From: Nitrospirota bacterium
GTDB lineage: Bacteria > Nitrospirota > Thermodesulfovibrionia > JACRGW01
Assembly (NCBI GenBank): GCA_016212195.1
Contig: JACRGW010000118.1
Location: 1-21,704, forward strand
Reading direction: 5' to 3'
DNA: 21,704 nt
Under the pieces are notes generated by a model that saw nothing but the letters and a program-made list of their open reading frames with translations, did no database searches and had not been told where the DNA came from. Position numbers and translations under genes: made by a program. Shown piece after piece: positions 6,956 through 14,522 of the stretch (the stretch's first letter is position 1; the number at the start of each line of letters is the position of its first letter).

Positions 6956-7927
6956 TTACCATCCAATATTCCCTGTAAAGAAGTAAATGGCTGTAAAGAC
7001 AGAGATGGCAGCAATCCATCCCAGAAAGGCGATAATCAAGGGTCTGGGACCTTCTTCAATCACTGCATCTAAATCGATTGAGAGACCGATGCTGGCAATC
7101 GCTATACTGAATATAAACCTCACAAGGGGTTCTATCTTTATACTTAAGGAACTGAGGGCAGGAAAGATATTAAAGAGGATCGCTGTCAGAATGAATGTTA
7201 ATATAAACCATGGTGCATAGTAGCTTTTTTCTTTTCTTACCTTTCTGTGGGTTAGAGATAGTGTAAGTGCGAGAGGGGCCAACATCGCTACCCTGAGTAG
7301 CTTTACCTGAAGGGCCTCATTAAAGACCCCTAAGACAGAGGCAGCCAACTTTACCTGTCCGATCTGCTGTAAGGTAGACCCGCACAGAAAGGCATAAGGT
7401 TCTAAAGGAATAGAAAACCATCCCTGGATAGCAGGATAAAAGATGACCCCTGTCAGACCTACAATGGTGATAGATATCAAGGAGATGGAGGTTTCTTCCT
7501 TTCTGGCTGCTATTACAGGTGAAAGTACAACTATAGCAGAGGCCCCGCATATCACTGAACCGCAGGCGATGAGCAGTCCTGTATTCTTCGATTTTGAAAG
7601 TCTTCTTGAAAGCCAGAGTATAACCGTGAAGTAGATAACTATCAAGAAGATTACTCTAAAGGAATTATAATAAGGTAGAAGGGTATAGAAATTTAATTGA
7701 CTGCCGTATAAGGTAATCCCAAGAGGGATAAAGACCCTCGAAGCTAATTTTATCCCCTTTTCTACAGGTTCTCGTTCCCTGATGAGATTTCCCAGGATGA
7801 TACCCAGAAGGATGGCAACAACCAGGGAATCGAGTGCTGGATGGAAACTCGAAAAAAGATAGGCGATTGTTGCTATAAAGACAGTGAGGGAGAGCCCTTT
7901 AATGTAAGAGTTGATTGTATCATTCAC
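6956..7927 (-). CDS. YeiH/UPF0324 family membrane transporter (putative sulfate exporter family)
   Basis: This is a 323-aa, very hydrophobic integral membrane protein with about ten predicted helices. The family signature GSVICGASAIVVLSPVIAA sits near residues 122-140, and conserved GSTLQQIGQVKLAA near 183-196. The family is commonly annotated as putative sulfate exporter; transport function is inferred for most members and the substrate is not established. The start is GTG, 15 bases after the YtxH stop, with AGGTAT upstream, so it is translated from the same message as the DUF948/YtxH pair. No sulfur gene lies next to it in this window, so context gives no substrate hint. Confidence 0.85.
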   Translation of the reverse strand: MNDTINSYIKGLSLTVFIATIAYLFSSFHPALDSLVVAILLGIILGNLIREREPVEKGIKLASRVFIPLGITLYGSQLNFYTLLPYYNSFRVIFLIVIYFTVILWLSRRLSKSKNTGLLIACGSVICGASAIVVLSPVIAARKEETSISLISITIVGLTGVIFYPAIQGWFSIPLEPYAFLCGSTLQQIGQVKLAASVLGVFNEALQVKLLRVAMLAPLALTLSLTHRKVRKEKSYYAPWFILTFILTAILFNIFPALSSLSIKIEPLVRFIFSIAIASIGLSIDLDAVIEEGPRPLIIAFLGWIAAISVFTAIYFFTGNIGW

Positions 7928-7942
7928 AGTAAGATACCTAAA

Positions 7943-8272
7943 TTATATCCCTGTCTTCCCTTTTTCCTTTATGAGTCGTTCTTTCTCCTTTTCCATTGCC
8001 TCTTTTCCCGCCTCTATAGCGGTAGCGATGATAGACTTTTTCTCTTCTACCAATCCCTTTCCTTCTTCGATTGTAGAATTTACTTTTTCTTTGATCTGAT
8101 CTGCATACCGGGATGCCTTCTCCGTTACATCTTCAGTTAATCCCCTCAGTTTTTCCATCGTCTCTTTTCCTGATTGGGGAGCCATGAGCAGGGCTAATCC
8201 AGCACCTATAGCCCCACCTAAAATGAATGCCATAAATACCGTCCCCGCAGAGAACCCTCTGTCATTTCCCAT
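7943..8272 (-). CDS. YtxH domain protein
   Basis: This is a small protein of about 109 aa. An N-terminal hydrophobic helix rich in Gly (FMAFILGGAIGAGLALLMAP) is followed by SGKETMEKLR and a long charged amphipathic helix likely to form a coiled coil. This is the standard YtxH layout, known from general-stress proteins. A GTG at 8281 would extend it by three residues, but AGGAGG lies eight bases before the ATG at 8272, so I chose 8272. It overlaps the end of the DUF948 gene by 11 bases; this pairing of YtxH with DUF948 is common and suggests they act together at the membrane. The biochemical role is unknown. Confidence 0.85.
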   Translation of the reverse strand: MGNDRGFSAGTVFMAFILGGAIGAGLALLMAPQSGKETMEKLRGLTEDVTEKASRYADQIKEKVNSTIEEGKGLVEEKKSIIATAIEAGKEAMEKEKERLIKEKGKTGI

Positions 8273-8663
8273 CGTTGTCACCTCCTTTTAAAAATCCCTT
8301 TAAGAAGACAATCAATCCCTTTCTGATACCGAATCCCAAGGCGGTTAAGGTTATAAGTAATGTATTACCTGTGTGCCTCACGGCTGAATTTATTGATTTG
8401 ATAGTCTTTCCTGTATCTTCTATTACTTTTAAGAAGTTAAGGATCTTATCCACACCTTCCCTTGCCCCTGTGGAAATTCTGTTAGCCTGAGAGGCGGTCT
8501 CTTTTAGTTCCTTTATGAGGGGTCCCAGGTTTTCTTCTGTATTATCAAAAAACCTCCTGACTGAGATGGCTGTCTTCTTCAGTTCTTTAACCATAGTTAT
8601 GAGATAAATTGTTAAGGCCAATAGAGCTATCGTAACCGTTACTGCTAAGATGTCATATAACAA
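8262..8663 (-). CDS. DUF948 domain membrane-anchored protein
   Basis: This 133-aa protein has one N-terminal membrane helix (about 4-24, ILAVTVTIALLALTIYLI) and a helical region that resembles methyl-accepting-type coiled coils (about 30-95). A second hydrophobic stretch lies near 98-122. This fits DUF948, a family of unknown function usually encoded beside YtxH proteins. The start is TTG with GAGGGAA eight bases upstream; no ATG is available in frame. It is the first gene after a well-formed promoter (8746-8774) and overlaps the YtxH gene, implying translational coupling. Confidence 0.8.
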   Translation of the reverse strand: MLYDILAVTVTIALLALTIYLITMVKELKKTAISVRRFFDNTEENLGPLIKELKETASQANRISTGAREGVDKILNFLKVIEDTGKTIKSINSAVRHTGNTLLITLTALGFGIRKGLIVFLKGFLKGGDNDGK

Positions 8664-8745
8664 GATTTATTCCCTCAGAATATATCGATTACCTGCGAAC
8701 CTTGAGCATTATATCTCTTTGAGAATGGATACTGTTAATTTATAG

Positions 8746-8774
8746 ACTATACCATATGGCTCTATACTTTTCAA
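8746..8774 (-). promoter_or_regulatory. Sigma-70-type promoter with extended -10 for DUF948-YtxH-YeiH unit
   Basis: On the minus strand TTGAAA (8774-8769), a 17-base spacer ending in TGG, and TATAGT (8751-8746) make one of the best promoter matches in the window, including an extended -10 TGn. It begins 7 bases after the stop of the SurA-like gene and would leave a leader of about 75 bases before the TTG at 8663. Confidence 0.55.
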
Positions 8775-8780
8775 ATCGCT

Positions 8781-9746
8781 TTACAATCGTATCTCTATAA
8801 AGGAATTGTCCCTGAGGCTGCTTATCCATTCCCTGTATATATTTTCAGCTTCCTTCTCGATAAGGACCTTTCTTATTTCATCCTTGACCTCTTCTAAAGG
8901 TCTGTAGTTGCCTTCAGCCCTTTCCTCGATCTTAAGGATATGAACACCATCTGAAGTCCAGATAGGGTCACTTATCTCACCGCTTTTCAGTGAAAAAGCC
9001 ATCTTTTCAAGTTCAGGTGTCATCTCTCCCTTTCTGAGGATTCCGAGACTGCCACCAGAGCCTGCAGTAGGACCCTGTGAATAAGCCCTTGCGAGTTCTC
9101 CAAAGTCCTCCCCGCCCCTGAGTCTTTTCAGGATTCTTTCGAGGATTACTTTAATTTCATCTCTTTCCTTTTCCCCTGCCTTCTCAGGGATTTTTAAAAA
9201 TATATGGCTCGCCTTCACATGATCTACAATGAGATAATCTCTCTTATTATTTTCATAGAACAATGCTATATCTTTCTCGGCTATTACCACCTTTGATCTT
9301 ACCTCATGGTTAAAAAGTTTAGTCATTATTAACTGATTCCTGAGCTGTTCTTCATATTCCTTAAGGGTCATATTCTCTTTTGCCAGGGCCTTTTCGAAGT
9401 TGGCATCATCGAGGGCGTTTTTCTTTTTTATTTCCTCAATCGCCTCCTTCACCTCTTCTTTTGAGACATTTATTCCCAGTCTCTTAGCCGTCTGGAGCTG
9501 AAGGCGTCTCTCGATAAGTTCTTTCAGGATCTCTTTTCTGAGTTTTTCTTCAGCCTTCAGTTTTTTATCATCACCGATACCTTTCAGGGACTCTTTAGAT
9601 TCGATGGAAACAATCTTCTCCAGCTCACCCAATGTAATAGCCTCGTTATTTACGATAGCCACAATCCTGTCAATCTCGATGCCACCAAAGGAATTATTGA
9701 CAGTACAGAAGAATATTACTAATAAGATCACAAAGATCCTCTTCAT
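8781..9746 (-). CDS. SurA-like periplasmic peptidyl-prolyl isomerase/chaperone
   Basis: This 321-aa exported protein has a signal peptide at residues 1-21 (KRIFVILLVIFF core, cleavage near SFG). A SurA_N-type helical chaperone region (about 25-150, starting IDRIVAIVNNEAITLGELE) is followed by a single parvulin/PpiC rotamase domain at about 173-275 (VKASHIFLKIP, then FGELARAYSQGP, GGSLGILRKGEM and DGVHILKIEE). SurA helps outer-membrane proteins fold in the periplasm; having one rotamase domain rather than two is common outside Gammaproteobacteria. ATG at 9746 has GAGGAGA seven bases upstream. It follows the TonB-like gene by 39 bases on the same strand; both concern the cell envelope and imply an outer membrane. 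Confidence 0.9.
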   Translation of the reverse strand: MKRIFVILLVIFFCTVNNSFGGIEIDRIVAIVNNEAITLGELEKIVSIESKESLKGIGDDKKLKAEEKLRKEILKELIERRLQLQTAKRLGINVSKEEVKEAIEEIKKKNALDDANFEKALAKENMTLKEYEEQLRNQLIMTKLFNHEVRSKVVIAEKDIALFYENNKRDYLIVDHVKASHIFLKIPEKAGEKERDEIKVILERILKRLRGGEDFGELARAYSQGPTAGSGGSLGILRKGEMTPELEKMAFSLKSGEISDPIWTSDGVHILKIEERAEGNYRPLEEVKDEIRKVLIEKEAENIYREWISSLRDNSFIEIRL

Positions 9747-9785
9747 ATAAAATCTCCTCGATTGTTTATATTTGTATTTTGGATT

Positions 9786-10553
9786 TTATTGTAAATAAAG
9801 CCCTCCCAGGTAATATATAAAATGCCCTGTTATAGTAAGGTTCTCCAAATCCCAGTTTTCTGGCAAAGGCCAGAATGGGTCAGAATTATTAAGGGACTGC
9901 AGCGCTGCATCATCCAGGATTTTGTAGCCAGAAGACCTCAGGAGTTGGGCATCGCCTAATTTCCCATTCTTAAGGATTGTGAACCTTATATAAAGGTCTC
10001 CGTGGAGATGATTCAATCTTGCCATTTCCGGGTATTTCCAGATGAACTCAATACGGCTTTTGAGCCTTTCGAGATAGGATAGATACTTGAATTCATCAGT
10101 ATCGAGGGTGATACTCTTTTCTTTCTTTTTTAAATATGGGTCCTCAAATTTTGCAAACTTATCGAGATCCTTGTCTGTCAGAAGCGGAAGTCCTCTTATG
10201 CCCTTTTCTGAAGGACTACGGCGTAGAGGAGCAGGGGTGACAGACGGATTTTGGACACCCGATTTTTCCGATTCACTGCCTTCTGATCTCTTCTTCTCTC
10301 CAGATTTCTCTGAAAGGTTATGCAGGGATGGCATTATGGAGTCAAGGATTCCTTTCCTTTTTGACTTTGCTATAGGATTTGTCTCAGCCTCCATTTCAGG
10401 GAAGTTGCCCAGAAATGGAAGTTCTACAATCCGCACATAGGTCGGTCTGAACTCTTCGACCTTTTTCTGGAAATTTAACCTGAAAACAACCAAAAGGAAA
10501 AGGTGTAGAATTAGTGAAAGGATAATAAAATATTTGAACTTAATATCTTCCAA
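9786..10553 (-). CDS. TonB-family C-terminal domain protein
   Basis: This 255-aa protein has a short cytoplasmic N-terminus, one membrane anchor (about 8-26, YFIILSLILHLFLLVVF), a charged Ser/Lys/Pro-rich periplasmic linker (about 60-135) and a TonB C-terminal domain (about 160-250). The last has RIEFIWKYPEMARLNHLHGD, then IRFTILKNGKLGDAQLLRSSGYKILDDAALQSL. TonB proteins couple the proton-motive force to outer-membrane receptors, but no ExbB/ExbD or receptor is adjacent, so the partner is unknown. The linker is less Pro-Lys-repetitive than classical TonB. The start is TTG with AAAGGGGA six bases upstream. Its promoter is back to back with that of atpB. Confidence 0.85.
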   Translation of the reverse strand: MEDIKFKYFIILSLILHLFLLVVFRLNFQKKVEEFRPTYVRIVELPFLGNFPEMEAETNPIAKSKRKGILDSIMPSLHNLSEKSGEKKRSEGSESEKSGVQNPSVTPAPLRRSPSEKGIRGLPLLTDKDLDKFAKFEDPYLKKKEKSITLDTDEFKYLSYLERLKSRIEFIWKYPEMARLNHLHGDLYIRFTILKNGKLGDAQLLRSSGYKILDDAALQSLNNSDPFWPLPENWDLENLTITGHFIYYLGGLYLQ

Positions 10554-10593
10554 AGCATGTCCCCTTTAAAAATTTTTCCTATAAGTAATGTAA

Positions 10594-10622
10594 ATTATAC
10601 CATAAAGAATTTTTCCTTGACA
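10594..10622 (-). promoter_or_regulatory. Leftward extended -10 promoter for the TonB-surA unit
   Basis: On the minus strand TGG immediately precedes a perfect TATAAT (10599-10594). The hexamer 17 bases upstream (10622-10617) is TGTCAA, a poor -35, so promoter strength would rest on the extended -10. The leader would be about 35 bases. Confidence 0.5.
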
Positions 10623-10645
10623 TATAAAAATAGATAAATTATTAT
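10617..10645 (+). promoter_or_regulatory. Rightward sigma-70 promoter for atpBE
   Basis: A perfect TTGACA (10617-10622), a 17-base spacer and TATTAT (10640-10645) precede atpB, with a predicted start near 10652. The same six bases serve as the -35 position of the leftward promoter. Confidence 0.6.
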
Positions 10646-10684
10646 CCCATCACTTTTGGGATCTATGAATTCTAAAGTTTTAGT

Positions 10685-11371
10685 ATGGAAGAAGCGCCTT
10701 TAATATTCCATATAAATGGTATCCCGCCTTATGTGACCTATTCCTGGGTAGCGATGGTTATTCTTATCGCCTTCTCTATCATTGTGAGGAAAAGACTCGC
10801 ACTCCTTCCATCTGGAATTCAGAATGTTGCAGAGATTGTGATTGAGGGTCTCCATAACTTTACTGAGGAGAATATGGGCAATAAGGCTAACAGGATTTTC
10901 TTCCCTTTAATAGGGACACTGGGTTTCTATATTCTTATATGTAATCTTATGGGCCTGATCCCTGGCTTTGAATCACCTACGAGCAACATAAATACGAATG
11001 CTGCTATGGCTGTCTGTGTTTTCCTATCCACACATTTCCTCGGAATCAGGATCCATGGTTTAAAATACTTCGGACATTTCTTTGGACCGATAAGGTCCAT
11101 ACCGGCTATACCTCTTATGCTACTCATCTTCATTATCGAGATTATAGCCCATCTCGCAAGACCTGTAACCCTTTCCGTAAGACTCTTCGGGAATATGATC
11201 TCAAAACATATGATTCTTTTGATACTTGCCATCCTTGTTCCTGTGGTTTTACCGGTTACCATTCTTGCCCTTGGTGTACTTGTGAGTGTAGTTCAGGCAT
11301 TTGTTTTTCTCCTGCTGGCGACCCTTTATCTGGCCGGGGCCGCGGAGGCAGAAGAGCAAGAAGGACATTAA
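10685..11371 (+). CDS. atpB: F-type ATP synthase subunit a
   Basis: This 228-aa membrane subunit forms the ion half-channels next to the c-ring of F0. About five to six helices are visible. The essential arginine is R166 in RPVTLSVRLFGNMISKH; other family landmarks are NLMGLIPGFESPTSNINTN (88-104) and the C-terminal LLATLYLAGAAEAEE. Start at 10685 follows an in-frame stop at 10673-10675; no convincing Shine-Dalgarno precedes it, which is odd for such a gene. atpE follows after 24 bases. Only a and c are encoded here, so the b, delta and F1 genes must be at another locus, an arrangement known from several anaerobic lineages. Length is normal. Confidence 0.95.
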   Translation: MEEAPLIFHINGIPPYVTYSWVAMVILIAFSIIVRKRLALLPSGIQNVAEIVIEGLHNFTEENMGNKANRIFFPLIGTLGFYILICNLMGLIPGFESPTSNINTNAAMAVCVFLSTHFLGIRIHGLKYFGHFFGPIRSIPAIPLMLLIFIIEIIAHLARPVTLSVRLFGNMISKHMILLILAILVPVVLPVTILALGVLVSVVQAFVFLLLATLYLAGAAEAEEQEGH

Positions 11372-11395
11372 ATTTCTACGGAAAGGAGGAGAATT

Positions 11396-11743
11396 ATGAA
11401 AAAGACATTAATAGTAACCCTCATCTTCTTAATCCTCTTTGGCTTTATGACACCTTTAGCCTTCGCTCAAGAAATAGCGAAGTCTGATGGGAAGGTCAGC
11501 TACTTCACTATGGCGGTATTGGCCTGCGGTTTGGCGATAGGTATTGCTGCCTTTGGAACGGGTATTGCTCAGGGCATAGGCATCGGGAAAGCTGTTGAAG
11601 GAATTGCACGTAACCCCGGTGCCTCAGGCAAGATTACGATGACCCTCGTTATCGGCCTTGCTATGATAGAATCCCTCGCAATATACGCCCTCGTAGTTGT
11701 ATTGATTGTCTTCTTTATGGACCCCTTCAAGTTCCTTAAATAA
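11396..11743 (+). CDS. atpE: F-type ATP synthase subunit c with Na+-type ligand set and N-terminal extension
   Basis: This 115-aa proteolipid is the ring-forming subunit of F0. Residues 1-24 look like a cleavable signal peptide (MKKTLIVTLIFLILFGF, AFA before Q25). Two helices follow: about 35-65 with GTGIAQGIGIGKAVEGIARNP, and about 80-108. Aligned by eye to the Ilyobacter tartaricus c subunit, Q59, E92, S93 and Y97 match Q32, E65, S66 and Y70, the known sodium-coordinating set. Proton-type rings such as those of chloroplasts keep Gln and Glu but lack the Ser. This suggests sodium coupling, or a promiscuous site. GGAGGAG lies seven bases before the ATG. A strong terminator begins at the stop codon. 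Confidence 0.95.
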   Translation: MKKTLIVTLIFLILFGFMTPLAFAQEIAKSDGKVSYFTMAVLACGLAIGIAAFGTGIAQGIGIGKAVEGIARNPGASGKITMTLVIGLAMIESLAIYALVVVLIVFFMDPFKFLK

Positions 11744-11782
11744 AAAAACAAGGCAGGGAAAACTCTTCCCTGCCTTGTTTTT
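11744..11782 (+). terminator. Rho-independent terminator after atpE
   Basis: A perfect 17-bp stem (11744-11760 with 11766-11782) closes a five-base loop and ends in a T-run. The matching A-run on the left side means it could also terminate leftward transcription. It separates atpBE from gltX. Confidence 0.92.
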
Positions 11783-11826
11783 CCTTCCATTATTGATAAG
11801 ATTCAGAAAGAATGTTATAGTTCACT

Positions 11827-11903
11827 GACAGGCGAGACGCCTGTCCTACTGATGCTAAAACAACCACCCATATTTTGGTAGGACGGCCGTCTCGGCTGTC
11901 CTA
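11827..11903. repeat. REP-like pair of GC-rich palindromes in opposite orientation
   Basis: Unit one is GACAGGCG-AGA-CGCCTGTC (11827-11845), a perfect 8-bp stem. Unit two (11879-11903) pairs TAGGACGGCCG with CGGCTGTCCTA, one mismatch. The two units are inverted copies of each other: 11827-11849 matches the reverse complement of 11878-11900 at 20 of 23 positions, with 28 bases between. This is the layout of paired REP elements. It fills most of the atpE-gltX gap. Confidence 0.8.
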
Positions 11904-11941
11904 AATGGCTTAAAAGATTCATTTTAAAAGTTACAAATTTC

Positions 11942-13357
11942 ATGAATAAAAATGAAGTTCGTGTGAGATTTGCACCAAGCCCAACAGGCCATCTCCATAT
12001 CGGTGGGGTGAGGACTGCACTGTTTAATTTTCTTTTCGCGAGACATCATGGGGGAAATTTCATTCTGAGGATAGAAGATACAGACAGGAGCCGTTCTACA
12101 GAAGAATCTATAGAGGCAATAATAGAAGGGATGAAATGGCTTGGACTTGAATGGGATGAAGAACCCTACCGCCAGACAGACAGATTGGATATTTACAGAA
12201 AAAAGGCAGAGGCACTTCTAAGAGAAGGAAAGGCATACTACTGTTACTGTACACCTGAGGAACTCGATACAAGGAGAAAGGAGGCGCTCGCCTCAGGGAA
12301 GATACCCAAATATGACAGGAGATGTAAGAATCTTAAGTCACCTTTAGAGGGTAAGCCCCGTGCGATACGCTTTATTTCTTCAGATGAAGGACAGACAGTT
12401 GTTGACGACCTTATCCGTGGAAGGGTAATCTTTGATAATATCCAGCTCGATGACCTTATCATTCTCCGTTCTGACGGGTTTCCCACCTATAATTTCTCTG
12501 TTGTTGTCGATGATACTTCTATGGAGATAACCCATGTTATCAGGGGGGATGATCATCTCAATAATACACCGAGACAGATACAGCTCTATCATGGCCTCGG
12601 ATATGAACCACCACGATTTGCCCACCTCCCTATGATCTTGGGATCAGACAGGACAAGACTATCAAAAAGACATGGGGCTACATCGGTGATGGCGTATAAG
12701 GAAATGGGTTATCTCCCAGAGGCGATGCTTAACTACCTTGCACGACTCGGATGGGCATACGGTGACCAGGAAATATTCTCAAAGGAAGAACTGATAGAAA
12801 AGTTTTCTTTAGAGAATATAGGGAAATCGCCAGCGGTATTTAATCCCGAAAAGTTACTCTGGCTTAACAGCAATTATATAAATCAGGACGAACCCAAGGA
12901 TCTAATAGAAAGGGTAAAACCATTCCTGAAGATTGAAGGTATTGACTGTATTTATATTGACAATGAATGGCTCGGTAGAATAATCATCTCCTTAAGGGAA
13001 AGATGCCGAACCCTTTCAGAGCTTGCAGGGTCTATCAGTTATTATATCAGGGATGAGATACAGATAGATGAGAAGGCAAAAGAAAAATTTCTTACAAAGA
13101 AAGCGCTTCCCTATCTTGAAAAGTTATTGGAACAATTAAGACTCCTTTCTTCCTTTGTCCAGTCCGAGATTGAGAAGGTCTTTGTACATTTGGTAGAAAG
13201 GGAGGGTATAAAACTGGGTGATATTGCCCAGCCAGTACGGGTTGCAGTAACTGGAAAGACGGTCAGTCCGGGCATTTATGAAGTCCTTGAACTCCTCGGA
13301 AAGGAGAAGACAATAAAGAGGATTGAGAGGGCGATCAGCGTTATAAGAAAGTCATAA
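11942..13357 (+). CDS. gltX: Glutamyl-tRNA synthetase
   Basis: This 471-aa class I aminoacyl-tRNA synthetase loads Glu on tRNA-Glu (and possibly tRNA-Gln; this cannot be decided by eye). It has the HIGH-type motif APSPTGHLHIGG (11-22), the Glu-site RIEDTDRSR, and the KMSKS-type motif RLSKRHGATSV. C101, C103, Y124 and C128 have exactly the spacing of the E. coli GluRS zinc site (98, 100, 121, 125). The anticodon-binding region fills the C-terminal third. The ATG at 11942 has no clear Shine-Dalgarno, and the promoter is not obvious behind the REP pair. Its last 17 bases overlap the end of the convergent isomerase gene. Confidence 0.97.
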   Translation: MNKNEVRVRFAPSPTGHLHIGGVRTALFNFLFARHHGGNFILRIEDTDRSRSTEESIEAIIEGMKWLGLEWDEEPYRQTDRLDIYRKKAEALLREGKAYYCYCTPEELDTRRKEALASGKIPKYDRRCKNLKSPLEGKPRAIRFISSDEGQTVVDDLIRGRVIFDNIQLDDLIILRSDGFPTYNFSVVVDDTSMEITHVIRGDDHLNNTPRQIQLYHGLGYEPPRFAHLPMILGSDRTRLSKRHGATSVMAYKEMGYLPEAMLNYLARLGWAYGDQEIFSKEELIEKFSLENIGKSPAVFNPEKLLWLNSNYINQDEPKDLIERVKPFLKIEGIDCIYIDNEWLGRIIISLRERCRTLSELAGSISYYIRDEIQIDEKAKEKFLTKKALPYLEKLLEQLRLLSSFVQSEIEKVFVHLVEREGIKLGDIAQPVRVAVTGKTVSPGIYEVLELLGKEKTIKRIERAISVIRKS

Positions 13358-14102
13358 TCTTCTCGATACTCTTTTCCACAGCCTCTTTGCTTCGAACCTC
13401 TATTGTAAGGAGAGGCATATTCGGAAAACCCGTTAGAAGTCTGAAGAAAAGTTCGAAATCTATCGTTCCATCTCCAATAACAAGATGTTCATCCTTTGTT
13501 CCGTTATTGTCATGAATATGGACTTCAATAATACGGTGACCTAATCTATCAATCCATTCCTTAAGGGGACTTTTTGAAAAGAGGTTGAAATGGCCTGTAT
13601 CGAAACAGAACCCGAACCTATCGGAGTCGATTTCCTTAATAAGATTTTCAAGGGTTGATGGATCTTCTTCAAAGACATTCTCTATGGCTATTGATGCAGT
13701 GGTTTCTCTGGCACTCTCGAGGACCTGGCTCCAGGTCTTTAAGCTATTCTCAAGCCACTGGTCTTCGTGACCGTGAAATCGCCACCTGTCATAACCGGGA
13801 TGGAAAATAAGTACTTTTGGTTTGAAGACCTTTGCGATCTCTACTAAATGGAGGAATCTTTCGAGGGTCAGCCTCCTGACCTTTTCGTCCATACCTCCAG
13901 GGCTCATATCCATAAAAGGACCGTGGAGGGAGAGGTGGGGATTCCAGTCAAGGGACCACTTAAGGTCATGGATATCTTTCCCGGAAATATTATCGAGGGT
14001 CAGGGAATCGAAATAGATCTCGAGATCTAACTTCCTTTCCCTCACATAATTGATGTTTTCTAAGAGTTTTTTATAGGGAAGGTGTACATGTACTCTGGGC
14101 AT
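13341..14102 (-). CDS. TIM-barrel sugar phosphate isomerase/epimerase (xylose isomerase-like)
   Basis: This 253-aa protein belongs to the AP-endonuclease-2/xylose-isomerase-like superfamily. Likely metal or catalytic residues are H60 (SLHGPF), H101 (FHPGY), E141 (IAIENVFE), D168 and H171 (DTGHFN), H195/H197 (EVHIHDN), H206, D211 (GDGTIDF) and E235 (IEVRS). The order fits an active metal-dependent isomerase/epimerase, or an endonuclease IV-like fold; the substrate cannot be told. ATG at 14102 lies 22 bases after fmdB. The gene ends inside the 3' end of gltX on the other strand. No sugar pathway genes are adjacent. Confidence 0.85.
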   Translation of the reverse strand: MPRVHVHLPYKKLLENINYVRERKLDLEIYFDSLTLDNISGKDIHDLKWSLDWNPHLSLHGPFMDMSPGGMDEKVRRLTLERFLHLVEIAKVFKPKVLIFHPGYDRWRFHGHEDQWLENSLKTWSQVLESARETTASIAIENVFEEDPSTLENLIKEIDSDRFGFCFDTGHFNLFSKSPLKEWIDRLGHRIIEVHIHDNNGTKDEHLVIGDGTIDFELFFRLLTGFPNMPLLTIEVRSKEAVEKSIEKIMTFL

Positions 14103-14124
14103 AGTTATTACCTAGGTAATACCA

Positions 14125-14421
14125 TTACTGATTGACCTTTGCAGGTTCTTTTGGACCAGACTTTTCGGTCAGGGCGGATTTTGTTTCTTCCTTGGGCTTA
14201 TCTTCCTTTGGCTTCTCTGATTCCATCGCCTTCTTCCTTGCCTCAGAAGGGTAATCGGTAACATACCAGCCAGAGCCTTTTAGGACGAAACCGGTCGGGG
14301 ATAGAATCTTCTTCAGTTCCCCAGAACATTTACTGCATGTGCTCAAAGGCTCATCGGTAATCTTCTGGATAACCTCGAATCGATCCCCGCATTGGGTACA
14401 TTCATATTCATAGATAGGCAT
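14125..14421 (-). CDS. FmdB-family zinc-ribbon protein
   Basis: This 98-aa protein begins MPIYEYECTQCGDRFEV, the FmdB/CxxC_CxxC_SSSS signature, with zinc ligands C8, C11, C29 and C32. FVLKGSGWYVTDYP at 45-58 is the usual end of the domain. The last 40 residues are a Lys/Glu/Pro-rich disordered tail. The family was named for a putative regulator near formamide/amide utilisation genes, but its role in most bacteria is unknown. No Shine-Dalgarno precedes the ATG at 14421; a candidate promoter ends so close (14431) that the message may be nearly leaderless. Confidence 0.88.
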   Translation of the reverse strand: MPIYEYECTQCGDRFEVIQKITDEPLSTCSKCSGELKKILSPTGFVLKGSGWYVTDYPSEARKKAMESEKPKEDKPKEETKSALTEKSGPKEPAKVNQ

Positions 14422-14430
14422 AGCGGAAAA

Positions 14431-14460
14431 ATATTAACACAAGATCTGAGTGATTTTCAA
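14431..14460 (-). promoter_or_regulatory. Candidate promoter for fmdB, near-leaderless
   Basis: On the minus strand TTGAAA (14460-14455), an 18-base spacer ending TGT, then TAATAT (14436-14431). The expected transcript start is only a few bases before the fmdB ATG. The -10 matches 4 of 6 bases, so this is tentative. Confidence 0.35.
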
Positions 14461-14522
14461 GATATTTTCATAAAAAGACTGAAGGAGATCAAAGTTACGG
14501 TAAAAAATCCTCTGATAAAAAA

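Noticed and set aside
14106..14121. Perfect 16-bp palindrome TATTACCTAGGTAATA between fmdB and the isomerase gene.
   Set aside because: A given 16-bp window is palindromic with probability 4 to the power -8, so about 0.3 are expected in a window of this length by chance. It has no loop to form an RNA hairpin and no second copy was seen. An operator remains possible but unsupported.
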